Below are positions 8,516 through 15,528 of a stretch of DNA of 25,855 nucleotides, piece by piece. Made by a program: the position numbers and the translations under genes. Source of the stretch: a virus; IMG/VR virus record IMGVR_UViG_3300018428_000155, positions 1 through 25,855 of that record; one strand, 5' to 3'. How positions within the stretch are numbered: position 1 is the first letter of the stretch; each line of letters begins with the position of its first letter. The notes beneath the pieces were generated by a model. The model saw only the letters and a program-made list of their open reading frames with translations, had not been told where the DNA came from and did not search any database.

Positions 8516-10051
8516 ATGGAAATATTTGGGTTTGAAATAACTCGTAAAAAAGACGAGTTAAGAGACACAGCTGATGTAGGTAAGGTTGCATCATTTGTCC
8601 CACCAGTGGACGATGATGGAACCCCAGTTATCCAAACACAGCCAGGTGGATTTATTACTGGTGGTGCATATGGTGCCTACATCGACATGGAAGGTGGTAT
8701 CAAGAATGAGGCAGAACTCATTCGAAGATATCGTGAAACATCTTTAATTCCTGAGTGTGACTCGGCTATTGAAGATATTGTTAATGAGTGTATCACTTCG
8801 GATAGTGCAGATAGGATTGTAACACTTGACCTCAGGGATACCAAACTCTCTGACAGTATCAAGAATAAGATACAAGACGAGTTTGACCACATCTTATCTT
8901 TAATGAAGTTCAATCAGAACTCTCATGAAATTTTCCGAAAATGGTATATCGATGGTAGAATCTACTTCCATAAGGTTGTGGATGGTCAAAATACTAAAAG
9001 AGGTATTGTTGACCTCAGACCAATTGACCCTCTTAAAATTAAGAAGGTCAGAAATATAGAAAAGGTTAAAGATAAAAAGAACCAAATCGACAGAATTAAA
9101 AAGGTCGAAGAGTATTTTATCTTTAACGATAAAGGTTTTGATAAGACTGCTGGACAAGAAGGTGCAACAGTCAAAATTGCACCTGAGGCAGTAACATTTA
9201 CTACTTCAGGTCTTTTAGACTACACTAAGAATGTAGTCGTAGGTTATCTTCACAAAGCATTGAAGACTGCAAACCAGTTATCAATGATGGAAGATGCACT
9301 TGTTATCTATAGGATATCAAGAGCTCCTGAAAGAAGAATATTCTACATTGATGTAGGTAATTTACCTAAATCAAAAGCAGAACAATATCTTTCAGAGGTT
9401 ATGAACAGGTATAGAAATAAACTTGTTTATAATGCACAGACAGGTGAAATCAAAGATGATAGAAAACACATGTCTATGCTTGAAGACTTCTGGCTCCCTC
9501 GTAGGGAAGGTGGAAGAGGAACAGAGATTTCAACTCTGCCAGGCGGACAAAACCTTTCAGAGATTGAAGATATAGAATACTTCAAGAAGAAACTATATCG
9601 TGCATTGAATGTTCCTATTTCTAGAATGGAAGCCGACAATGGATTTAACATGGGTCGTGCATCTGAAATTTCTAGAGACGAACTTAAATTTAATAAGTTC
9701 ACAAACAGACTTCAGAAGAAGTTTGCAAGGGTCTTCACAGACATCCTTAAAACACAATTAGTGTTAAAAGGAGTAGTCAGTGGAGAAGAGTTTGATAAGT
9801 TTAAAGATTTTTTACTTTATGACTTTGCAACCGACAACCACTTTACAGAGTTGAAGGAAGCAGAAATACAAAGAGAAAGATTCGATACCTTATCACAGGC
9901 ATCTGAGTATGTCGGTAAATACTTCTCACACGAGTATGTAAGAAAGTATATACTAAGACAGACTGAGGAAGAAATTAAACTCATCGATGACCAAATCCAA
10001 CAAGAAAAGGATAGTGGTGGAGACGATGAAGATGAATTTGGGGGATTTTAA
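8516..10051 (+). CDS. 20: gp20 portal protein
   Basis: Portal vertex protein, 511 residues (T4 gp20 is 524). It forms the dodecameric ring that starts head assembly and through which DNA passes. Clear patterns are GGAYGAYIDMEGGIKNEAEL, LIPECDSAIEDIVNECI, a FHKVVDGQNTKRGIVDLRPI segment, MEDALVIYRISRAPERRIFY, GNLPKSKAEQYLSEVMNRYR and TLPGGQNLSEIEDIEYFKKK with RALNVPISRME. The acidic C-terminus (GGDDEDEFGGF) is usual for this family. The gene sits behind a late box with no ribosome binding site. Confidence 0.96.
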   Translation: MEIFGFEITRKKDELRDTADVGKVASFVPPVDDDGTPVIQTQPGGFITGGAYGAYIDMEGGIKNEAELIRRYRETSLIPECDSAIEDIVNECITSDSADRIVTLDLRDTKLSDSIKNKIQDEFDHILSLMKFNQNSHEIFRKWYIDGRIYFHKVVDGQNTKRGIVDLRPIDPLKIKKVRNIEKVKDKKNQIDRIKKVEEYFIFNDKGFDKTAGQEGATVKIAPEAVTFTTSGLLDYTKNVVVGYLHKALKTANQLSMMEDALVIYRISRAPERRIFYIDVGNLPKSKAEQYLSEVMNRYRNKLVYNAQTGEIKDDRKHMSMLEDFWLPRREGGRGTEISTLPGGQNLSEIEDIEYFKKKLYRALNVPISRMEADNGFNMGRASEISRDELKFNKFTNRLQKKFARVFTDILKTQLVLKGVVSGEEFDKFKDFLLYDFATDNHFTELKEAEIQRERFDTLSQASEYVGKYFSHEYVRKYILRQTEEEIKLIDDQIQQEKDSGGDDEDEFGGF

Positions 10052-10054
10052 TAA

Positions 10055-10231
10055 ATGTCAGATACAAGTAGAAAAATTGTTGATGCAATCCACAATGGTG
10101 AATTAAACGATGCAAAAGAACTAGTCTTTCATGGTATGAAAGAAAAAGCAGGTCAAGCAGTTGACATGAAAAGAGTAGAAATGCAAGTCGACTGGATGAC
10201 AGAAACAGAAACAACAACAGACGAAGAGTAA
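10055..10231 (+). CDS. 67: gp67-like prohead core protein
   Basis: A 58-residue frame between the portal and gp68-like genes. It reads MSDTSRKIVDAIHNGELNDA then a KELVFHGMKEKAGQAV helix, and ends in an acidic TETETTTDEE tail. T4 gp67 (80 residues) has the same plan: a short helical domain of the form I-x-x-A-I-x-x-x-x-L-x-x-A-x-x-L followed by a highly acidic tail, and it lies between genes 20 and 68. gp67 is an internal core component cut up by the gp21 protease. The stop overlaps the next ATG (TAATG). The assignment rests on position and pattern. Confidence 0.65.
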   Translation: MSDTSRKIVDAIHNGELNDAKELVFHGMKEKAGQAVDMKRVEMQVDWMTETETTTDEE

Positions 10232-10536
10232 TGAAAAGTTTTAACCAGTTAATAGTAGAATTAAACGAAGTTAAATTCAAAGTTCCTGCAGGTTCAAAAG
10301 AACTTAAAAGAGACACTATTAAAGCTGGTGGTAAGTCTGTTGAGTTGGTATATGTTCAAAACAAAAAAAGAAAAGTAGAAGTATACATTGACGGAACATC
10401 TTTTGGACAAGAATTTAAAGATTTAAAGTCTGCAGAAAAAGAAATGAAAGACATCAGAGGTGTCTTAATGCAGATGTCAGAGGAAGAGTTCACAATGGAC
10501 GAATTTAAGGAGTTTTTCAATGAAATTAATATCTGA
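10231..10536 (+). CDS. 68: gp68-like prohead core protein
   Basis: A 101-residue protein at the place of gene 68 (141 residues in T4), a minor prohead core component that affects head shape. The N-terminus MKSFNQLIVELNE resembles T4 core and internal-protein starts and contains an I-x-E and an L-x-E (residues 8-13) that gp21 could cut. The middle is Lys-rich, with beta strands (GKSVELVYVQNKKRKVEVYI). The acidic end (SEEEFTMDEFKEFFNEINI) overlaps the first 17 bases of gene 21. The identification is mainly positional. Confidence 0.6.
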   Translation: MKSFNQLIVELNEVKFKVPAGSKELKRDTIKAGGKSVELVYVQNKKRKVEVYIDGTSFGQEFKDLKSAEKEMKDIRGVLMQMSEEEFTMDEFKEFFNEINI

Positions 10537-11173
10537 ATATAACGACTATAGTGTATCACCTGTAATCGTAGAACAAAACGAAAAGGGTGAGAAAGAATAC
10601 TTTATTGAAGGTATCTTCATGCAATCACAAATCAAAAACAGAAATGGTCGTGTATATCCAAAGGATGTAATGTTAAAAGAAGTAAACAGATATAGAAAAG
10701 ACTTCATCGATAACAAAAGAGCTTTCGGAGAGTTAGGACATCCTGAAGGCCCAACAATCAATTTAGACAGAGTGTCTCACTTAATCACTTCATTAGAAGA
10801 AGATGGTAACAATTTCGTGGGACGAGCAAAGATTTTATCTACACCAAACGGAATGATAGTAAGAAACTTGATTGACGATGGTGCGAGATTAGGAGTATCT
10901 TCAAGAGGACTAGGTTCACTAGAACAAAAAGGAGATGCACAAGTGGTGAAAGGTGACTTCCAACTTGCAACTGCAGCAGATATCGTTGCAGACCCATCAG
11001 CACCTGAAGCATTCGTAGAAGGAATATACGAAGGTGTTGAATGGATTTATCAAAATGGTATCTTAAAAGCAGTTGATGCAGAAAAAATGCAGACTTCTTT
11101 AAAGACTGCAAAAATGCAACAATTAGAAGAAACTAAACTAAAACTATGGAAAAGGTTCATTGAGAACCTTTAA
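10520..11173 (+). CDS. 21: gp21 prohead maturation protease
   Basis: Serine protease, 217 residues (T4 gp21 is 212), that degrades the core and trims the capsid proteins before packaging. GELGHPEG gives the catalytic H74, GVSSRG the catalytic Ser (S127 or S128), and the ATAADIVADPSAP segment (D154 or D158) the third position, as in herpesvirus-protease-fold phage proteases. The early IKNRNGRVYPKDV is also typical. The ATG lies inside the end of the gp68-like gene in another frame and has AAGGAG (10507-10512) at good spacing, which fixes the start. IVE (residues 16-18) is a possible self-processing site. Confidence 0.93.
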   Translation: MKLISEYNDYSVSPVIVEQNEKGEKEYFIEGIFMQSQIKNRNGRVYPKDVMLKEVNRYRKDFIDNKRAFGELGHPEGPTINLDRVSHLITSLEEDGNNFVGRAKILSTPNGMIVRNLIDDGARLGVSSRGLGSLEQKGDAQVVKGDFQLATAADIVADPSAPEAFVEGIYEGVEWIYQNGILKAVDAEKMQTSLKTAKMQQLEETKLKLWKRFIENL

Positions 11174-11175
11174 TA

Positions 11176-11183
11176 TATAAATA
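11176..11183 (+). promoter_or_regulatory. Late promoter TATAAATA for gene 22
   Basis: Perfect late box directly after the gene 21 stop. The leader carries AGGAG (11203-11207), six bases before the ATG at 11214. It probably drives genes 22 and 23, the most abundant head products. Confidence 0.75.
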
Positions 11184-11213
11184 AAAAAGAGTAAACTCAA
11201 ACAGGAGAAAAAA

Positions 11214-12575
11214 ATGGCAGAGTTAGAAAATAACCTAGAAGCTACAGAAGAAGTAGTTGCTGAAGCACAGCAACCTGATTCTAAAGCAGAAAAAGGTGAC
11301 CAAAAACCTGTAAAACAAGGTTCATCCGACGCTGAGAAAATAGAATCAGGGAAAGGTGAAGTCGTCAAACCTGAAGAGAATCCTGTTGACAAAGCTGTAG
11401 ATTCAGTTCATAAAGCTGAAGACGGAGTTAAACCTGTTAAAGGTGATGCCCAACAAAAAGGAGCATCTGCACCTGAAAAAGGTGGTAAACTTAAGGAAGA
11501 AGAGAAAGATTCTAAATCAGACGAAGTTAAAATGTCTAAGATGGAAGCTATCAAGTCAGCAGTCAACAATATGAAAGAAATGACTAAAGAAGAATTAGTC
11601 AGTTCATTTAATGGTTTATCTGAAGAAGAAGTTGATGAAGACTTGACAAAGGCAGAGGTCGCAAGAAAAATCGTTGAAACCTTAAAGGGTATGGACGAGG
11701 AAGATGTTTTAAAATTTGTTGAATCTTGGGACAAAAAGAAAAAAGACGAAGAAGTCAAAGAAGAAGTCTCAGAAGAAGATACAGTTGATGAAGAAACATC
11801 TGCAGAACTTGAATCTTCCCTTGTAGAGATAGAGGTAGAAGACGACCTATCAAAAATCTCAGAAGCATTAGAACTTTCTGAAGAAAATGCAGAAAAAGCA
11901 AAAACAATCTTTAAAGCTGCAGTATCTTCAAAAGTTGAAGAAATCAAAGAACAACTTGAGTCACAATACTCAGAAGAATTAAAATCCTCAATTGAAGATG
12001 TTAAAAAAGACCTTTCAGAAGCAGTAGACAAGTATTTGTCATATGTTGCTGATGAGTGGACTAAAGAAAACGAACTTGCAATTGAAAGAGGATTGAGATC
12101 AGAAATGACTGAAAACTTTATCGAAGGATTAAAAACATTGTTCGTAGAACACTATGTTGATGTTCCTGAAGACAAATACAATGTCATTGATGAACTCGCA
12201 AATCGTCTTGATGAGGTAGAACAAAAACTTGACAGTGAAGTAAGTAGAAATATTGACATCACTGAAGAGTTAGATGCCCTCAAAAGACAAAATGTTGTGA
12301 GAACATTAGGTGAAGACCTAACAGACTCACAGAGAGAGAAACTCGAATCTCTTGCAAATGGAGTAGATTTTAATGGTGAAGAAGACTTCTCAGAGAAGTT
12401 ATCAGAAATCAAAGAAGCATACTTTGTTGAAAAGAGTGGAGAGAAAATCGCAGAGGAAACAGTAATTGAAGAAGGAACAGGTTCTTTCGAAGATGAGTCA
12501 TCATCAGAGAAAATCTTAGACCCTTCAATTGCAAGATATTCCGATGCATTAAGTAAACTAAAACCATTAGGTTAA
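11214..12575 (+). CDS. 22: gp22 prohead scaffold (core) protein
   Basis: Major scaffold protein around which gp23 assembles, later destroyed by gp21. It has 453 residues, much longer than T4 gp22 (269). It is very rich in Glu, Lys, Ser and Asp and largely helical, as expected for a scaffold. The extra length is an N-terminal low-complexity segment (about residues 1-120) with repeated Lys/Pro/Gly/Glu words such as AEKGDQKPVK, KPVKGDAQQKG and APEKGGKLKEEE. The conserved core is towards the C-terminus: YVADEWTKENELAIERGLRS, MTENFIEGLKTLFVEHYVDV and PEDKYNVIDELANRLDEVEQ. It lies 19 bases before gene 23. Confidence 0.9.
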   Translation: MAELENNLEATEEVVAEAQQPDSKAEKGDQKPVKQGSSDAEKIESGKGEVVKPEENPVDKAVDSVHKAEDGVKPVKGDAQQKGASAPEKGGKLKEEEKDSKSDEVKMSKMEAIKSAVNNMKEMTKEELVSSFNGLSEEEVDEDLTKAEVARKIVETLKGMDEEDVLKFVESWDKKKKDEEVKEEVSEEDTVDEETSAELESSLVEIEVEDDLSKISEALELSEENAEKAKTIFKAAVSSKVEEIKEQLESQYSEELKSSIEDVKKDLSEAVDKYLSYVADEWTKENELAIERGLRSEMTENFIEGLKTLFVEHYVDVPEDKYNVIDELANRLDEVEQKLDSEVSRNIDITEELDALKRQNVVRTLGEDLTDSQREKLESLANGVDFNGEEDFSEKLSEIKEAYFVEKSGEKIAEETVIEEGTGSFEDESSSEKILDPSIARYSDALSKLKPLG

Positions 12576-12594
12576 AATAAAGGAGAATTGTAAA

Positions 12595-13902
12595 ATGTTT
12601 CTATCAGAAAATTTACAAGAGAAGTGGCAGCCGATTCTAGAACACTCCGATTTACCAAAAATCGAAGACAACTACAAGAAAGCTGTTACAGCAGTTATCC
12701 TAGAGAACCAAGAGAAAGCTCTTAACGAAGATAGAGCAACTCTTGAGGAAGCAGCACCTTTAAACTCTACTGGAGCTGCTATTTCTAACTGGGATCCAAT
12801 CTTGATCTCATTAGTTAGAAGAGCAATGCCAAATCTCGTTGCATACGACATTTGCGGTGTTCAACCAATGACAGGCCCTACAGGATTAATCTTTGCTATG
12901 AAAGCAAGATATAACGATTATCCTTCAGGTTCAAGATTACAAAAAACTGAAGCTATGGGAATTAATGAAGTTGAGTCAGGATACTCAGCATCAGGTGACC
13001 CAACAGCTGCAGGCCCATTGAGTGCGTCTAATGCAGACCCTTTCAATGCGTCTTATGCATCTGACACTTCTTCAGGAATGAGCACAGCAAACGCAGAAAA
13101 ACTTGGTGATGGTTCATCAGCAGGTTATGAAAATTTTGCAGAAATGTCTTTCACAATCGAGAAAGCAACAGTAACAGCAGTTTCAAGAGCACTTAAAGCT
13201 GAATACACTCTAGAACTTGCACAAGACCTCAAAGCAATCCATGGTCTTGATGCAGAATCAGAACTTGCTAACATTCTTTCATCTGAAATCCTTGCGGAAA
13301 TCAATAGAGAAGTAGTAAGAGAAGTTAACAACCAAGCAAAAACTGGCGCAGCTGGAACAGCATCACCTGGCACATTCAACTTAGATGTTGATGCTAACGG
13401 AAGATGGTCTGTTGAGAAGTTCAAAGGTTTATTGTTCCAAATTGAAAGAGAATCAAATGTTATCGCTAAAGAATCAAGAAGAGGTAAAGGTAACTTTATC
13501 CTTTGTTCTTCAGATGTAGCATCTGCACTTTCAATGGCAGGAGTATTAGATTATGCACCTGCACTTTCAACTAACTTAAATGTTGATGACACAGGCAATA
13601 CATTTGCTGGTGTTCTTAACGGAAGAGTTAAAGTATTCATCGACCCATACGCTGGTGTCGACTACTTAACAGTTGGATACAGAGGTTCAAATCCTTATGA
13701 CGCTGGTATGTTCTATTGTCCATATGTTCCACTACAAATGGTGAGAGCAGTTGGTGAGAACACATTCCAACCAAAAATCGGTTTCAAAACTAGATATGGT
13801 ATGGTTTCAAATCCATTTGTAGGTGCTACACCTTCAAACGGACTTGCAGCAAATGGTTCAAACTTCTACTACAGAAAATTAGCAGTTTCTAACATTCTGT
13901 AA
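12595..13902 (+). CDS. 23: gp23 major capsid protein
   Basis: Main shell protein, 435 residues (T4 gp23 is 521), HK97-like fold. The start FLSENLQEKWQPILEHSDLP and the following block are typical of marine T4-like gp23. LEE then AAPLNSTG (L50, E51, E52) is a clear gp21 cleavage site, leaving a mature protein of about 383 residues. LVRRAMPNLVAYDICGVQPM and GPTGLIFAMKARY are diagnostic. The C-terminus has YCPYVPLQMVRAVGENTFQP and KTRYGMVSNPF. AGGAG (12581-12585) precedes the ATG. A strong terminator follows within 20 bases of the stop. Confidence 0.98.
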   Translation: MFLSENLQEKWQPILEHSDLPKIEDNYKKAVTAVILENQEKALNEDRATLEEAAPLNSTGAAISNWDPILISLVRRAMPNLVAYDICGVQPMTGPTGLIFAMKARYNDYPSGSRLQKTEAMGINEVESGYSASGDPTAAGPLSASNADPFNASYASDTSSGMSTANAEKLGDGSSAGYENFAEMSFTIEKATVTAVSRALKAEYTLELAQDLKAIHGLDAESELANILSSEILAEINREVVREVNNQAKTGAAGTASPGTFNLDVDANGRWSVEKFKGLLFQIERESNVIAKESRRGKGNFILCSSDVASALSMAGVLDYAPALSTNLNVDDTGNTFAGVLNGRVKVFIDPYAGVDYLTVGYRGSNPYDAGMFYCPYVPLQMVRAVGENTFQPKIGFKTRYGMVSNPFVGATPSNGLAANGSNFYYRKLAVSNIL

Positions 13903-13920
13903 TTGAACTAAAGTTCATTA

Positions 13921-13949
13921 AAAGGGTCTCTTTTGAGACCCTTTTTTTT
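13921..13949 (+). terminator. Strong rho-independent terminator after gene 23
   Basis: Stem AAAGGGTCTC / GAGACCCTTT with a TTTT loop, ending in a run of eight T (13942-13949). Ten perfect base pairs plus the T tract make a textbook terminator that ends the head-gene transcript. A smaller hairpin, GAAC-TAAA-GTTC, lies just before it. Confidence 0.93.
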
Positions 13950-13951
13950 GC

Positions 13952-13959
13952 ACTAAATA
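13952..13959 (+). promoter_or_regulatory. Candidate late promoter (ACTAAATA)
   Basis: Late-box variant immediately after the gene 23 terminator. The predicted start is near 13965, so the transcript would begin just before the hairpin at 13982-14008. Confidence 0.5.
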
Positions 13960-13981
13960 ATTATAGTATCTTATGATGCAA

Positions 13982-14014
13982 GGGGGGACTGGTATACCAG
14001 TTACCCTCGTTTTT
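13982..14014 (+). terminator. Hairpin with T run, second terminator or structured leader
   Basis: The perfect palindrome ACTGGTATACCAGT (13988-14001) is extended by a G run (13982-13987) pairing with CCCTC (14004-14008) across a bulged A and G-U pairs. GTTTTT follows (14009-14014). This gives a strong stem with a TATA loop. It could be a second terminator, a protective 5' structure in the leader of the next gene, or the end of a short RNA of about 50 bases begun at the late box upstream. Confidence 0.5.
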
Positions 14015-14043
14015 GACAACACACATACACACAGGAGAAAAAT

Positions 14044-14259
14044 ATGTCAAACGGAAAATCAGGGTTCGAAATCAGAGCCGACTTACTATCCCTCGCAGAG
14101 GGTATCTTAATTAATAACATCGAGAATGAGAGACAGACCATTTATACATGGAATGAAAATCATCCTGAGTCTAAAAAGGAAATCCCCTTAAGGACTTATT
14201 CAGCACAAGATGTTATTGATACGGCAAAACAATTCAACGAGTTTGTCAACGAGAAATAA
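14044..14259 (+). CDS. Conserved-looking small phage protein, unknown function
   Basis: A 71-residue soluble, helical protein with the N-terminal pattern SGFEIRADLLSLAEGILINN and the C-terminal pattern TYSAQDVIDTAKQFNEFVNE. I recall similar small proteins next to the capsid gene in other marine T4-like phages, but none has an established role. AGGAG (14033-14037) lies seven bases before the ATG, and the gene has its own late-box-like promoter and structured leader, which suggests strong late expression. A minor virion or assembly factor is possible but is only inference. Confidence 0.7.
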   Translation: MSNGKSGFEIRADLLSLAEGILINNIENERQTIYTWNENHPESKKEIPLRTYSAQDVIDTAKQFNEFVNEK

Positions 14260-14266
14260 CTAAATA
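14259..14266 (+). promoter_or_regulatory. Candidate late promoter (ACTAAATA)
   Basis: The box overlaps the last base of the preceding stop codon. The predicted transcript begins near 14272, immediately before a nine-pair hairpin, so the mRNA for the gene at 14310 would carry a stem at its extreme 5' end. Confidence 0.5.
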
Positions 14267-14272
14267 GTATTG

Positions 14273-14294
14273 TGGGGTAGATTTTTCTACCCCA
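14273..14294 (+). promoter_or_regulatory. Perfect 5'-leader hairpin
   Basis: TGGGGTAGA / TCTACCCCA, nine perfect pairs with a TTTT loop, between the late box and the AGAGGAA ribosome binding site (14298-14304). It lacks a following T run, so a terminator is less likely than a stabilising 5' structure or an attenuation element. Confidence 0.55.
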
Positions 14295-14309
14295 TTTAGA
14301 GGAAAAATT

Positions 14310-14534
14310 ATGTCAGAATATGCAAAAACAGTGAAAGTATTAGAAGGCCCATGGGAGAAAAGTGCATTCCCTGATGGTGTCGAAACAACTAATGTATTGA
14401 GTAGAACTATTACTACAAGATACATTCAAGATGGGCATCTTTGTGAAAAGATTGTTACTAGAGAATATCGTGGTGACGACTATCAAGATACAACATCAAC
14501 AAAAAGGATTATAAAACTTGACAACAATCAATAA
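14310..14534 (+). CDS. Small phage protein, unknown function
   Basis: A 74-residue, probably beta-rich protein (TTNVLSRTITTRYIQDGHLC, KIVTREYRGDDYQDTT). I do not recognise the family. The ATG has AGAGGAA upstream at good spacing. The last 17 bases overlap the TTG start of the next gene, which suggests coupled translation with that tail-tube-like protein. Together with the preceding small gene it sits between the capsid gene and the gene 3 position. Confidence 0.65.
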   Translation: MSEYAKTVKVLEGPWEKSAFPDGVETTNVLSRTITTRYIQDGHLCEKIVTREYRGDDYQDTTSTKRIIKLDNNQ

Positions 14535-15054
14535 ATCTATTCTTAATAAGAATAATTTTAGACTTCTCATAGACAAAATTCCAACAGTGGAATATTATGT
14601 TAAGTCTGTTAACATCCCTGGCTTGACCTTCTCAGAAGTTAGTCAACCTGCAGGTATAGGATTGGATGCATTCTTCCCTGGCGATAAAGTCTCTTTTGAT
14701 ACTTTGGATGTTACTTTTTTAGTTGATGAAGATTTAGAAAACTTTAAAGAAGTGTATGATTGGATGGATGCAATCGTTCCAGTATCTAATCCTGAATCAT
14801 ATAAAAACTATACTGATACAGTCTCAACTGAGGTAGGACAATTATCTACAGTGGAAAATGCACTTAATCAATACTCAGATATTACACTTGTATTAAACAC
14901 TAATAAGAATATTGCAAACAGATTCTTTAGATTTAAAGACTGTTTTCCTATCAACTTAGGTGCATTAGAGTTAGAATCAGGTGCAGATAATGAACCAGTA
15001 ACTTGTTCGGTTCAATTTAGATTTACATATTACGAAATAAAAACCACTTCATAA
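14518..15054 (+). CDS. Tail-tube-fold structural protein at the gene 3 position
   Basis: A 178-residue protein. NNFRLLIDKIPTVEYYVKSV, NIPGLTFSEVSQPAG, FFPGDKVSFDTLDVTFLVDE and a C-terminal FRFKDCFPINLGALELESGA are built like gp19 (FFNMFPINIGAIELS) and other tube-fold proteins. By position (after 23 and small genes, before uvsY) and length it matches the gene called gp3, tail completion and sheath stabiliser, in marine T4-like phages; T4 gp3 is 176 residues. I therefore infer a tail-terminator or tube-end role, though a gp54-type tube initiator cannot be excluded. The start is a TTG at 14518 with AAGGA (14504-14508) upstream; the first ATG in this frame would remove conserved sequence. Confidence 0.7.
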   Translation: MTTINKSILNKNNFRLLIDKIPTVEYYVKSVNIPGLTFSEVSQPAGIGLDAFFPGDKVSFDTLDVTFLVDEDLENFKEVYDWMDAIVPVSNPESYKNYTDTVSTEVGQLSTVENALNQYSDITLVLNTNKNIANRFFRFKDCFPINLGALELESGADNEPVTCSVQFRFTYYEIKTTS

Positions 15055-15076
15055 ATACCTATATTAGTGGTATAAT
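15048..15076 (+). promoter_or_regulatory. Overlapping early-type and late-type promoter signals before uvsY
   Basis: TTCATA (15048-15053), 17 bases, TATAAT (15071-15076) gives a sigma70-like promoter with its -10 box eight bases before the uvsY ATG. CATAAATA (15050-15057) overlaps it and resembles a late box. uvsY could be read from both classes. No clear ribosome binding site is seen. Confidence 0.4.
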
Positions 15077-15084
15077 GGTATATT

Positions 15085-15528
15085 ATGACTTTAGATGATA
15101 TCAAAGAAATGTGGAAAAAGGATTGTGAGATAGACGATATCGAACTTGATAAATCCTCTCTAGAAGTTCCCAAACTCCATGCAAAATACTCAGAATTACT
15201 TACTGATAATTCTATTCGTTTAAAGAATCATCAACTCAAATATCACTTATTACTTAAAGAGAAGTGGATGTGGTTTAATGGTAAATTAGACCAAGACACT
15301 ATTCAAAAGAATGGATGGTCAGACGACCCTTTTGATGGTCTGAAGATTATGAAGAATGATATGAATTACTTCTTTAATGCAGACGAAGACCTACAAAAGA
15401 TAAATGCACAAATAGAATATTACAAAGAAGTAGATGCATTCCTAAAAAGATGTATGGAAAACATCACTTGGAGACACCAAACAATCAAGAATACGATTGA
15501 TTGGAGAAAATTTATGGCAGGGTCATAA
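15085..15528 (+). CDS. uvsY: UvsY recombination mediator
   Basis: Loads UvsX recombinase onto gp32-coated single-stranded DNA during recombination-dependent replication. 147 residues (T4 UvsY is 137). The sequence LDDIKEMWKKDCEIDDIELD, then SLEVPKLHAKYSELLTDNSI and LKNHQLKYHLLLKEKWMWFN with GKLD, is the family signature, followed by a helical C-terminus (RRHQTIKN-type end) used for hexamer formation. It is next to uvsW as in other marine T4-like phages. The stop overlaps the ATG of the following oxygenase gene (TAATG). Confidence 0.93.
   Translation: MTLDDIKEMWKKDCEIDDIELDKSSLEVPKLHAKYSELLTDNSIRLKNHQLKYHLLLKEKWMWFNGKLDQDTIQKNGWSDDPFDGLKIMKNDMNYFFNADEDLQKINAQIEYYKEVDAFLKRCMENITWRHQTIKNTIDWRKFMAGS

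Noticed and set aside
11408-12031. Long reverse-strand frame (207 codons), very Ser-rich, opposite the scaffold gene
   Set aside because: Its Ser/Thr-rich make-up is the mirror of the Glu/Lys/Asp codons of gene 22. It has no domain pattern, no ribosome binding site, and lies wholly inside a confident gene.
13981-14014. Possible tRNA in the G-rich structured spacer after gene 23
   Set aside because: Only one stem is present. There is no anticodon arm, T-loop consensus or acceptor pairing of tRNA length.
14271-14281. GTG placed five bases after ACTAAATA (14259-14266), as in the leaderless pattern
   Set aside because: It reads GTG-GGG-TAG and stops at once, so there is no gene. The box more likely serves the gene at 14310.
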